From contig CAJFKR010000006.1 in the NCBI GenBank assembly GCA_904386005.1, positions 1 through 52,756 of the forward strand: 52,756 nucleotides of DNA, written 5' to 3'. Shown one piece after another: positions 1 through 7,631 of the stretch. Position 1 is the stretch's first letter. Each line of letters begins with the position of its first letter. The notes below the pieces were generated by a model that was not told where the DNA came from, did no database searches, and saw only the letters and a list, made by a program, of their open reading frames with translations. This DNA comes from Candidatus Flemingiibacterium merdigallinarum. Its GTDB lineage: Bacteria; Bacillota; Clostridia; Oscillospirales; CAG-272. Made by a program: the position numbers and the translations under genes.

Positions 1-107
1 CACCCTTCCCCGAGCAGCGGCTTAGTGAAAGCAAACTTTTTCGTTTACTATGACTTTTACAATCGGCTATATTATTACTTAAATTTCAAATAACCTAAAT
101 TGCAGAT

Positions 108-136
108 ATTATAGCATTATTTGCTATGCTAATCAA
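108..136 (-). promoter_or_regulatory. Sigma-A-type promoter reading out of the left edge
   Basis: On the minus strand a TTGATT box (131-136), a 17-bp spacer and a TATAAT box (108-113) form a good vegetative promoter. It overlaps the stop codon of the regulator gene, so it would drive a gene to the left of the window. The spacer and -10 region also contain the inverted pair ATAGCA/TGCTAT, which could be an operator or a weak terminator stem. Bases 1-107 show no coding sequence. Confidence 0.5.
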
Positions 137-1226
137 ATACCCGTCTGAATTCCAGCTCCAGCTCCGAACGATCGTTGTAACCGTATCGTCGGAGCAGCTT
201 TGACAATCGATATCTGACCGCACGGTCAGAGAAAAAGAGCCGTTCGGCGATAGCGTCGCAGGTTTCGCCGCGCGTTATGCCGTATAATATCTCGCGGTCG
301 ATGTCGTCGGACGCCTGCAATATCGACTCGACGTGAATGATGCACCGCGCGTTGTCACTGTCGAAATAGCCTTGGCGCGGCTGCGTGTCGGCAGTCAGCT
401 TAGGCGGTTGGATTCTGACATCGTTTAGCGGCGCGGAATCGCGTATCACGAGCCTGCAGGGCAGCGACAGCGTCATATTGCAGTCGAAGCCGCATTCGCG
501 CAGCTGATGATAGAGCCGAATCGCCGCGCAGCCCATTTGATGATAGTCAAACATGATACTGGTCAGCGGCAGCGCGAGCCGCGCGCCGACATAGGAGTTG
601 CCGATACCGACGATATACAGCCGCTCGGGCAGCCGGTATCCGCGCTCACGCAGCAGTCTTAACAGGCAGATCGCGACCGTATCGTTTGCGCAGATGACCG
701 AGTCGCAGTCGATTGAATCGAACCGGTCGGCGAAGTCGAGAGTGCAGCTGTCGATATTGTCGTTAGCCCAGACGATATCGTTCGGGTCGAGGTCGCGCGA
801 GGCTTTGATAAACGCGTCGGCTTTGACCTGGTCGGTAGCTGAATCGGGGTTGACTCCGAGCAGTACCGTCCTGCCGCGACCTTGTGCCTCAAGCGATCTG
901 ACGCAATTATTGAGCGCCTCTTCAAGCTCAAACACAACCCCGCTGCATCGGAACTGCCGCAGCGGCAGCATACCGGCGTTGACGATAATCGGTCTCGCGC
1001 CGAGCTCGATACAGCGAGCGACCGCTCCTTCAAGCCAGCCGCGGCTGTTGCCGACGACCAATGCCAGCCGCGACGGCAGCTCGGGAATGGCGTCGCCCAC
1101 GTTGTGTGCGACGAGGACATCTCCCCGTCCGCGCGCCGCGTCCGCGATGCCCTGGCGAATGCTGTCCGCCCAGAATGAGCCGCGTATCTCGGGCTGCATG
1201 AATATATGTATCGTGTCGGGCTTCAT
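129..1226 (-). CDS. Transcriptional regulator: periplasmic-binding-protein-like sensor domain with C-terminal LuxR-type HTH
   Basis: The first 260 residues resemble the LacI/GalR-type periplasmic-binding fold (Peripla_BP_3): a start like IHIFMQPEIRGSFW, a middle with VICANDTVAICLLRLLRERG and LYIVGIGNS. There is no N-terminal LacI helix-turn-helix. Instead residues about 308-360 read like a LuxR/GerE HTH (REILYGITRGETCDAIAERL followed by FFSDRAVRYRLSKLLRRYG). The domain order is therefore sensor first, DNA-binding last, the reverse of LacI. It probably senses a sugar and controls the neighbouring mannosidase/esterase and fucosidase genes. Its promoter carries the same CAC-N5-GTG palindrome as those genes, suggesting autoregulation. 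The start is supported by GAGGTGA just upstream. Function as a sugar-responsive repressor is inference. Confidence 0.75.
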   Translation of the reverse strand: MKPDTIHIFMQPEIRGSFWADSIRQGIADAARGRGDVLVAHNVGDAIPELPSRLALVVGNSRGWLEGAVARCIELGARPIIVNAGMLPLRQFRCSGVVFELEEALNNCVRSLEAQGRGRTVLLGVNPDSATDQVKADAFIKASRDLDPNDIVWANDNIDSCTLDFADRFDSIDCDSVICANDTVAICLLRLLRERGYRLPERLYIVGIGNSYVGARLALPLTSIMFDYHQMGCAAIRLYHQLRECGFDCNMTLSLPCRLVIRDSAPLNDVRIQPPKLTADTQPRQGYFDSDNARCIIHVESILQASDDIDREILYGITRGETCDAIAERLFFSDRAVRYRLSKLLRRYGYNDRSELELEFRRVFD

Positions 1227-1243
1227 GGGGTCACCTCGGGATA

Positions 1244-1272
1244 ATTATAGCACCAACTGTGCGCTTTGGCAA
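1244..1272 (-). promoter_or_regulatory. Promoter of the sugar regulator with CAC-N5-GTG operator
   Basis: Minus strand: TTGCCA (1267-1272), 17-bp spacer, TATAAT (1244-1249), about 20 bases before GAGGTGA and the ATG. The spacer holds CACAGTTGGTG (1251-1261), a CAC-N5-GTG palindrome ending one base before the -10 box. The same arrangement recurs in front of the mannosidase and GH95 genes. Confidence 0.75.
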
Positions 1273-1397
1273 GGAAAACAATCGCGTCTGATTTTACTTA
1301 CGATTTCCGTATGTGCCTGTCAAGCGGATAACAATTTCAGAATTTGCTTCGCTATATTGTTAGTGGTTTGTTTTTAGCGTATTCCTTACAAAATCGC

Positions 1398-2288
1398 TCA
1401 ATACCGCCGCAAAAAATCGCCTGTCCGGTCATTCGCCGTCCTGCCCGCGTCCGATTCGGGCAGCATCGCGGCGAACGCGTGGATCACCTTGACGTCCGTA
1501 ATGTCGAGCAGCTCGCATTCGACTCCGGCAGACTTCGCTGCGGCGTAGAAGCTCCGGCTGTAGCCGCGCAGATAGTCGCCGTCGCCGGTGATGATGAGAC
1601 TGGGCGGCAGCGCTCGCAGCAGCTTCCGATTCTCGGGATTTGTGAATTCGCGGATTAGACTTCGTTTCCAGCCCCTGCCATAGATGTAGTTGGGCAGGAA
1701 AATACCGATCTTGTCAAATCGCGTTGTGTAGAACATCCCCGAAATCAACCCGAGTGCGGAGATGTCATGGTTCGGAGCAGTCACTCCCGCTTTGGCGAGG
1801 CCCTCGCAGCGCCGCGCCGCCGCGAGGTACACGCAGAGATAAGCACCCGCGCTGTCTCCGGTCAAATAGAGCTTCGATATGTCGCCGCCGTATTCGTCAG
1901 CGCGCGACATCGCGAAGTCGATCGCGGCCGCGAGCTCGCGCAGAATGTCGAACACATTCACCTCGGGCAGCAGCGAATATTCGGGGCAGAATACGACAAA
2001 CCCACGCCGGCACATATCCTCGCAGTAGTATCGATTCGCACGCTTGCACCCGAGCAACAGCCCTCCGCCGTGAATGTTAATCATTACCGGAAGCCTTTCC
2101 GCCGCGGACTTCGGGTAGTAGACGTCCATTTGATGCCGCGGGTTGCCGTCGTCGATATAGTGTAGATCTTTGTCGCATACGACATCGTCGCAGGGCGCGA
2201 CCTCGCGCTCGCGTTTATCGAGAAAGCGGTCGAGTTCAGCCTGCTGCTCCGCGGTCGATTTGCGAATTATTTTGTCAAATAATCCCAT
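1398..2288 (-). CDS. Alpha/beta-hydrolase esterase, hormone-sensitive-lipase family
   Basis: A 296-residue carboxylesterase, likely cytoplasmic (no signal peptide seen). The oxyanion-hole motif HGGG is at residues 73-76, the nucleophile elbow GDSAG at 144-148 (Ser146), the acid probably Asp237 in TGDGDYLR, and the base His269 in VIHAF, so the triad looks complete. This pattern is that of bacterial family IV esterases. I chose the ATG at 2288 because GGAGAG lies upstream and it starts one base after the mannosidase stop (TGA-C-ATG). A longer in-frame start at 2378 would overlap that gene by about 90 bases. Translational coupling to the mannosidase suggests it removes acyl groups from the same glycan; substrate unknown. 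Confidence 0.85.
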   Translation of the reverse strand: MGLFDKIIRKSTAEQQAELDRFLDKREREVAPCDDVVCDKDLHYIDDGNPRHQMDVYYPKSAAERLPVMINIHGGGLLLGCKRANRYYCEDMCRRGFVVFCPEYSLLPEVNVFDILRELAAAIDFAMSRADEYGGDISKLYLTGDSAGAYLCVYLAAARRCEGLAKAGVTAPNHDISALGLISGMFYTTRFDKIGIFLPNYIYGRGWKRSLIREFTNPENRKLLRALPPSLIITGDGDYLRGYSRSFYAAAKSAGVECELLDITDVKVIHAFAAMLPESDAGRTANDRTGDFLRRY

Positions 2289-2289
2289 G

Positions 2290-4641
2290 TCAGATCTCTC
2301 CAATATCACCTGTCTCGGTGTCATATGAATATGTTTTGACTTCGTATTTTTCGAATTCAAGCTCGTATTTTTTATCAAATATAGTCAGCATTGCGCGCTC
2401 GGGCTTGTCCGAGCCGCAGAAGAGCCGCACTGTGTAGCTGCCGTTGTGCATATAGAACGCGGACAGCTGGATTTTCGGATTGTCAATCACACAGAAGCCG
2501 CCGACTTTCTCACCGAGTCCGGACGGGAAGTATGACAGCACATACGGCTTCTGATTGTGTATATCGGCGCGCCGGTATTCGTCGCCGACCGGATTAAGCC
2601 AGAAGTCGAACTCGCGCAAGCCGATGTCGATGTGCTGCAGCCAGCGTCCGCTCGGTACCAGCGGGCGGTTTCCGAGCGTCAGCGCCGAATAGCAGGAGCT
2701 TTTTATCAATGTCAGCGATATCACATTGTCCCTGCAGCTCGAGCCGTAGCTGCCCGAGTTTATTACGCTGATTCCGCGCTCGCCATTCTTGTAGCTGCAC
2801 CAACGCTGACTTACCGCCTCGTCGCCGTCGCATGGCAGCTCGGCGACGCCGAACATCGTCTCGCCGAAATAGCGCCCGCCGTCAGCGTTTACCGGAATCT
2901 CGAGCTTAAGTACCCGATTGTCCTGCTGCCAGTCGGCGACGACATGGACGCCGACCTCACAGCCGGATTTCGGCAGTGAGATGTGCAATACCACGCGCGA
3001 GCCCTCATATCCGAACACCGATTCGACGAGCTTGCGCGCCGCGCCATCCTCGACTACGCGCGGACCCTCGAGAAGCGTGAATTCGCCGAGCTTGTTGTCG
3101 TACCGGCGTATCACCGAGCCCCACGGGTCCTCATCGGTCTCGTATACAACCGGCAGGAAAGCTTTGCCTGAAAGCAGCTCAACACCGTCAACCTTGTAGC
3201 TCTCGATAAGCCCGCTCTCGCCGACGCGCACCGATAGACGGTCAGTCTCGACCGACAGCTCCTGCGACGGCACCGGTTTGCCTTGCTTCACCTCGAGACG
3301 GCAGTCGAAGCGGCTGACCGACGACGGCGGCAATACCGCGCGGAAGGTCACGTGCTTGCGCCAGTCGAGATTCAGGTTCGAGTATTCCTTTTCGACCTGC
3401 GCGGGCAGCTCCTCGTCGCCCGAGAATACGCGCACATCGGTGAACTCTCCCTCGTTCCAGTTCTGGTCGGCGAGCTGGAATTCGCATTCAAGCAGCGTGT
3501 CTACCGGATAGGGATGCGGATTGTAGGCGAGAATCGGTATCTCGCCGTCGTTTGCCCTTTTTTGTCCCGAGCAGAGGGCGAAGAACGCGTGGGTTTTCAG
3601 TCGGGCGAGTATCTCGAGCCCGTGGTTCAGCTGCCGGAGCGCGGCTTCCTCGGCACGCTGTATCGACGAGCCGGGGAGGACGTCGTGGAACTCGCAGAAC
3701 ACGAGGTCGCGCTGCGCGGCGGCAAAATCGTCGGTCGGATATGGCATAAGTCCATTCAGCGCCGCGTGGCTGACCATTTTTTCGGTCATATACAAGTCGC
3801 CCTCGAGTCTGCGGTGAGCCTGCTTTATCCGCACCTGCGATGTGTAGCAGCCGACCGCCCACGGATTCAGCGAATAGTCGACGACCGGCAGCGCGTCGCG
3901 GTCGATCGCGGCGAAGAAAGCTTCGGGTGTCGAGTGCCTGATTTCATAGCCGTCGAGCTTGAGCTCGCCGATTTTTTTCATATCCTCGCGCGACGGACCG
4001 CCGCCGTGATTGCCGATGCCCCACAGCACGAGACCGTCGCTCGTTTCAAAGCCGCTGTTCGCGTAGCCTGAAATTTTGCCGGCGGCCTGACCGCGTCCGG
4101 TGAGGTAGCTGCCATACGCGCGGTGCGCGACTATCTCCGAGCCGTCATAGCCGACCCACCTGAACGTGTCAGCCGGCAATGCGCAGTCGTTCTGACCGGG
4201 GCGGCAGACTATGTACGAGTCGTAGCCGTTCTTTTTCAGTATCTGCACCAGTCCGCGCGAGTGACCGAACGGGTCGAAGTTGATAGCGGTCGTCGGGAAA
4301 ACTCCGAATTTTTCGACAAAATAATCGCGGCCGGTCTCAATCTGACGGTAGATGCTCTCGCCGGACGGCATATTGCAGTCGGGCTGAAGATACCAGCCGC
4401 CCATGATGTGCCATTTGCCGTCGCGAACCAGCTGTTGGATGCGTGAAAAGAGCGCGGGGTCGTGCTCCTCGACCCATTCGTAGAGCACCGCCTCATTGTG
4501 GTTGAACACGAAGCCGTCATACTCGTCGCAGAAATCAGCCGCTGTACGGAAGGTCGAGATCGCCTCGGCGATGCCCTCATCCTTTTCCCAGAGCCAGATC
4601 GGGTCGAGATGCGCGTTACAGACAAGATGTATAGTTTTCAT
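2290..4641 (-). CDS. Alpha-mannosidase, glycoside hydrolase family 38
   Basis: A 783-residue GH38 enzyme that would hydrolyse alpha-mannosides, for example from N-glycans. The N-terminal zinc motif is NAHLDPIW (His11 and Asp13), the likely nucleophile is Asp123 in NFDPFGHS, and GIGNHGGGP near residue 210 is a further family motif. The C-terminal half (from about 390) is the beta-sandwich region of GH38. No signal peptide is visible, so it probably acts on imported oligosaccharides. It is the first gene of a two-gene operon with the esterase. AGGAGGCGAAC precedes the ATG, and the promoter upstream carries the CAC-N5-GTG operator shared with the regulator. Confidence 0.93.
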   Translation of the reverse strand: MKTIHLVCNAHLDPIWLWEKDEGIAEAISTFRTAADFCDEYDGFVFNHNEAVLYEWVEEHDPALFSRIQQLVRDGKWHIMGGWYLQPDCNMPSGESIYRQIETGRDYFVEKFGVFPTTAINFDPFGHSRGLVQILKKNGYDSYIVCRPGQNDCALPADTFRWVGYDGSEIVAHRAYGSYLTGRGQAAGKISGYANSGFETSDGLVLWGIGNHGGGPSREDMKKIGELKLDGYEIRHSTPEAFFAAIDRDALPVVDYSLNPWAVGCYTSQVRIKQAHRRLEGDLYMTEKMVSHAALNGLMPYPTDDFAAAQRDLVFCEFHDVLPGSSIQRAEEAALRQLNHGLEILARLKTHAFFALCSGQKRANDGEIPILAYNPHPYPVDTLLECEFQLADQNWNEGEFTDVRVFSGDEELPAQVEKEYSNLNLDWRKHVTFRAVLPPSSVSRFDCRLEVKQGKPVPSQELSVETDRLSVRVGESGLIESYKVDGVELLSGKAFLPVVYETDEDPWGSVIRRYDNKLGEFTLLEGPRVVEDGAARKLVESVFGYEGSRVVLHISLPKSGCEVGVHVVADWQQDNRVLKLEIPVNADGGRYFGETMFGVAELPCDGDEAVSQRWCSYKNGERGISVINSGSYGSSCRDNVISLTLIKSSCYSALTLGNRPLVPSGRWLQHIDIGLREFDFWLNPVGDEYRRADIHNQKPYVLSYFPSGLGEKVGGFCVIDNPKIQLSAFYMHNGSYTVRLFCGSDKPERAMLTIFDKKYELEFEKYEVKTYSYDTETGDIGEI

Positions 4642-4681
4642 GTTCGCCTCCTGTAGTTGGTTTGTAGATTTTATCGACTAT

Positions 4682-4710
4682 ATTTTAGCACAACTTGTGT
4701 AGCTGTGCAA
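4682..4710 (-). promoter_or_regulatory. Promoter of the mannosidase operon with CAC-N5-GTG operator
   Basis: Minus strand: TTGCAC (4705-4710), 17-bp spacer, TAAAAT (4682-4687). The spacer contains the perfect palindrome CACAAGTTGTG (4689-4699), one base before the -10 box. A repressor bound there would block RNA polymerase. Confidence 0.75.
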
Positions 4711-4743
4711 GCGTTTTTTTGAAAATGAAAATATATTTTGATA

Positions 4744-4772
4744 TTGCGCCGCGTGGAATTTTATGGTATAAT
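4744..4772 (+). promoter_or_regulatory. Promoter of the AlkZ-related gene
   Basis: TTGCGC (4744-4749), 17-bp spacer, TATAAT (4767-4772), with a TG two bases before the -10 (extended -10). It is divergent from the mannosidase promoter and lacks the CAC-N5-GTG palindrome. Confidence 0.7.
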
Positions 4773-4820
4773 TTGTATAGGGCGACAATATGAAAGCAAC
4801 GCGGTGTTCTAAATTGATAA

Positions 4821-4882
4821 AGAAAGGATACATTGCCTTGGCAAAATAGCCTTTGCTGACGCAAAGTCATGGTCATAATATT
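4821..4882 (+). promoter_or_regulatory. Hairpin-containing leader separating Shine-Dalgarno from start codon
   Basis: AGAAAGGA (4821-4828) is the only good ribosome binding site, yet the gene starts 54 bases later. Between them lie two stem-loops: TTGCC-TT-GGCAA (4833-4844) and CTTTGC-TGAC-GCAAAG (4851-4866). A TTG codon at 4833, correctly spaced from the Shine-Dalgarno, opens an 8-codon frame that stops with the TGA in the second loop. The second hairpin plus the following TC is nearly identical to one before ligA. Confidence 0.5.
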
Positions 4883-5593
4883 ATGGAAAGCAATAATCAC
4901 AGGACGCTCAACAATTTCGAGGATTTTTGCATAATATTGCGCGAATGCGGCTTTTCGATGGGCGGCGGCAATCCGAAGGGGATATTTGCGGTAATCGACT
5001 TCGACTGGAAGGAACAGGAATTCGTCGATTCGCCGATAAAATGGCACACCGGTGATCCTGATACCGACCCATGGGAATGGCGGATGCGCGTATTATATGA
5101 ATGCGACGACATCGCCTATTCGAAGCTGTTTTTTAAGACGAGCGGCTACATCACGCTCGACTGGTATCCCTATTTCTACGCCGCGCGCAGGCAGGGCGCC
5201 GACTTCGACTACGAATACCGGCGCGGCAGACTCGGCGACGCGGCAAGACGAATATACGAGGTCGTATCTGACGGCGAGGTCGCGCTGCACGAGCTGAAGC
5301 GACTCGCTCATTTTACACGCGACGAGAACTCGCGCTTCGAGCGCGCACTGGTCGAATTGCAGATGAAAATGTATATAACGATGTGCGGAGAGACTCGCAA
5401 ACTCGGACTGAACGGTCGCGAATACGGCTGGAGCAGCACGATGTTTACGACAGTCGAGGGCTTTTGGCAAAGCCGCGGTCACAGTCTGCCGATATGCGAC
5501 GCCGAGGAGAGCTTCGAGCGCATCCGTGATCGAATTCTCGAATTGAATCTCTCCGCTGAACAAAGGACAATCGACCGGTTCATTTACGGCTGA
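4883..5593 (+). CDS. AlkZ-related protein (winged-helix-like, function unproven)
   Basis: A 236-residue protein matching a family common in Clostridia and annotated as AlkZ-related, after the AlkZ/YcaQ DNA glycosylases. Typical stretches are FSMGGGNPKGIF, IKWHTGDPDTDPWEWRMR, GYITLDWYPYFYAARR and ALVELQMKMYITMCG. It is shorter than true AlkZ (about 400 residues), and I cannot confirm a catalytic QxQ motif. I chose the ATG at 4883; an upstream in-frame TTG at 4853 sits inside a hairpin and is less likely. It has its own promoter. Its 3' end overlaps the end of the convergent GH95 pseudogene by 14 bases. A role in nucleic-acid handling is only inferred from the family name. Confidence 0.75.
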   Translation: MESNNHRTLNNFEDFCIILRECGFSMGGGNPKGIFAVIDFDWKEQEFVDSPIKWHTGDPDTDPWEWRMRVLYECDDIAYSKLFFKTSGYITLDWYPYFYAARRQGADFDYEYRRGRLGDAARRIYEVVSDGEVALHELKRLAHFTRDENSRFERALVELQMKMYITMCGETRKLGLNGREYGWSSTMFTTVEGFWQSRGHSLPICDAEESFERIRDRILELNLSAEQRTIDRFIYG

Positions 5594-7334
5594 CAGTTGT
5601 CATACCGCCGTCCGACCACTCGAGGTCGACGAGCCGCTCGCCGTCGCCTTTGACACGCAGTCCGCACAACCTACCGTTCGGGAAGTTAGCCGCGACCTTG
5701 CCCGACGTCAGCATTTCTATAATCGCCGCGACTCCGCCGAAGTTGCCGTCGATCTGGAACGGCGGATGACAATCGAATAGATTCGGATAGGATGACTTGC
5801 CGATCAGCGCCTGCAGATTCACGTATGCCGCGTCGGCGTCGCCCAGCCGCGCGTATAGATTTGTCAGCCACGCCCGACTCCAGCCGGTGTGTCCGCCGCC
5901 GTTCGCGAGACGCAGCTCGAGCGTCTTTTTGCAGGCGGCGATGAGCTCGGGGGTATCTTCGGTTATATCATGCCCCGGGTAGAGTCCGAACAGGTGCGAG
6001 ACATGACGGTGTCCCGGCTCGCATTCGTCATACTCCTTGTCCCATTCGAGCAGCTGTCCCTTTGAGCCGACGCGGTAGGGGCGCATCTTCGAGCGCGCGT
6101 CCTCGACCTTTTGCTTCAGCCACTCGTCCGACGTGAAGTCGCCGGCGGAATAGGCTCCAAGGTAGGCGTCGAACAGCGCGCGCAGTATAGCGTCGTCCAT
6201 AGTGCAGGTGCGCGCAATCGAGCCGGACTCGCCGTTCGGCAGGCGGTAGCGGTTCTCGGGCGACTGCGTAAGACCGGTGACAGATAGCCGTCGTCGTCCG
6301 GAACGAGGTAGTCGACAAAGAACAGCGCGGCGTCGCGCAGGTAGGGGTAGCATTCATTTTTGAGAAATTCCGCGTCATGACCGTATTCATACCTTTCCCA
6401 GAGCGACAGCACCAGCCATGCCGCACCGAAGCACCACAGAAACACGCCCGCTCCAAACGGCGCGCAGTCGCCCCAGAGGTTCGTGTTGTGGTGCGCGACG
6501 AATCCGCGGCAGGAATACATATCGCGCGCGACGGCGGCTCCGGACGGATACATACGCCTGATAAGTCCAAACAGCGGCTCGCAGAGCTCGGGCAGGTTGC
6601 AGGCGTTCGCGAACCAATAGTTCATCTCGATGTTTATATTTATCGTATAAATCGACTCCCACGGCGGCGTGAACGAGTCGCACCAGATTCCCTGCAAATT
6701 CGCGGCTTCGCTGCCCGGGCGGCTGCACGATATGAGCAGATAGCGGCCGTAGTTGAAGTAAAGCCCGACCATGCCCGCGTCAGAGTCAGGCGCGGTCTTG
6801 TAATTCTCGAGCCGGACGTCGGTCGGGATGCCGCTTGTATCCGGCACGGTGAATGACAATTGTGTTTCGCGGATAGCTCGCGAAGTATTCGCGCTTGTAT
6901 CCAACTCCGTTTTTCGTGTATTCCACCCGCGCTATCGCCGATGTCAGGTCGAGCGTGCGTCGGTAGTCTGTGACCTCGCCTGACTGACCGGCGTCGCGCA
7001 GAAACAGGTTCGCGAGCGGCTGATATACGCCGCAGTAGCGCGGGGAGGAGAGCATACCCGCTTCGGCGAGCTGTCGGGCTTCGGTCAGTCTGCCGTCGGC
7101 TATCAGCCGGCGCACCTCGGGCAGAGTCTCGCGGCAGTCGGGATTGACTCGATTGAGCGGCTGCCCAGAATGGAGAGTGTCCTCGTTCAGTGCGACCATC
7201 TCCTCGTCGACCCGACCGAATACCATACCGCCGAGCCGTCCGCAGCCGATCGGCAGGGCTTCGTTCCAATTGCGCGCGGGCTGCTTGTAGTACAGCTCCT
7301 CGCAGCAGCTCAGGGGATTGTTTGTAGTAGTCAT
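5580..7334 (-). pseudogene. GH95 alpha-L-fucosidase, broken by an internal deletion and a frameshift
   Basis: Three consecutive reading frames together cover a GH95 fucosidase. The first (7334 to about 6850) has the N-terminal signature NWNEALPIGCGRLGGMVFG. The second (about 6890 to 6283) carries the catalytic (alpha/alpha)6 start, YLLISCSRPGSEAANLQGIW and GFVAHHNTNLWGD. The third (about 6280 to 5580) has EPGHRHVSHLFGLYPG, GGGHTGWSRAW and FQIDGNFGG. Total span is about 585 codons, while the family is usually 750-800. Near 6840-6900 the frame changes and roughly 150 residues of the N-terminal sandwich/linker are absent. Near 6281-6284 one missing base explains the second frame change. Sequencing error could explain the latter but not the missing block. 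Its promoter still has the CAC-N5-GTG operator. Confidence 0.85.
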
Positions 7335-7335
7335 G

Positions 7336-7378
7336 TTAATAGCCGTAGCTTCCGCACAGTGAAAGCATCCTTTCCTTT
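7336..7378 (-). promoter_or_regulatory. GH95 leader: displaced Shine-Dalgarno, hairpin and possible 10-codon upstream ORF
   Basis: AAAGGAAAGGA (7368-7378) is more than 30 bases from the GH95 ATG. Immediately after it an ATG (7366-7368) opens a 10-codon frame encoding MLSLCGSYGY. Its TAA lies one base before the GH95 start, a layout suited to translational coupling. GCTTTC (7361-7366) can pair with GGAAGC (7348-7353) in the same stretch. Confidence 0.4.
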
Positions 7379-7513
7379 AGTTTTAAGGCTGGTTTTGTGA
7401 ATCTGAATCGTCGCGTGGCGGCGAAAGCCGCAATCCGGTATGAAATGCTGACTATTAGCGCCGCGACCGGCTGATTAATGACACAAAGCAAGCATGACCG
7501 CGGTTGCGAGAAT

Positions 7514-7542
7514 AGAATATCACATCAGGTGTGTTTTGTCAA
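7514..7542 (-). promoter_or_regulatory. Promoter of the GH95 gene with CAC-N5-GTG operator
   Basis: Minus strand: TTGACA (7537-7542), 17-bp spacer, TATTCT (7514-7519). The spacer contains CACCTGATGTG (7521-7531), placed one base from the -10 exactly as in the regulator and mannosidase promoters. The rest of 7335-7631, between the divergent fucosidase genes, shows no gene. Confidence 0.75.
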
Positions 7543-7571
7543 TAAACAAATATAAATAACCCGAATTTCAC

Positions 7572-7600
7572 TTTACAATCATTCGTCAGCATGGTATAAT
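7572..7600 (+). promoter_or_regulatory. Promoter of the GH29 fucosidase
   Basis: TTTACA (7572-7577), 17-bp spacer, TATAAT (7595-7600) with an extended -10 TG. It is followed by AAAGGAGATG before the GH29 start. No CAC-N5-GTG palindrome is present here, but the GH95 operator lies only about 40 bp upstream. Confidence 0.7.
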
Positions 7601-7631
7601 AGCAATACCAAACCACAAAAGGAGATGCGAA

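Noticed and set aside
1323-1339. AGCGGATAACAATTTCA, identical to part of the lac operator/M13 reverse-primer region, raising the idea of vector sequence or a LacI site
   Set aside because: The match is 17 bases only. The flanks do not continue as in cloning vectors, it is only half of a lac operator, and the nearby regulator has no LacI HTH. Treated as coincidence.
3283-4071. Plus-strand frame of 262 codons opposite the mannosidase
   Set aside because: Antisense shadow caused by high GC codon positions; no ribosome binding site or domain.
4853-4882. Earlier TTG start for the AlkZ-related gene
   Set aside because: The TTG lies inside the CTTTGC/GCAAAG stem with no correctly spaced Shine-Dalgarno; family members begin near the ATG at 4883.
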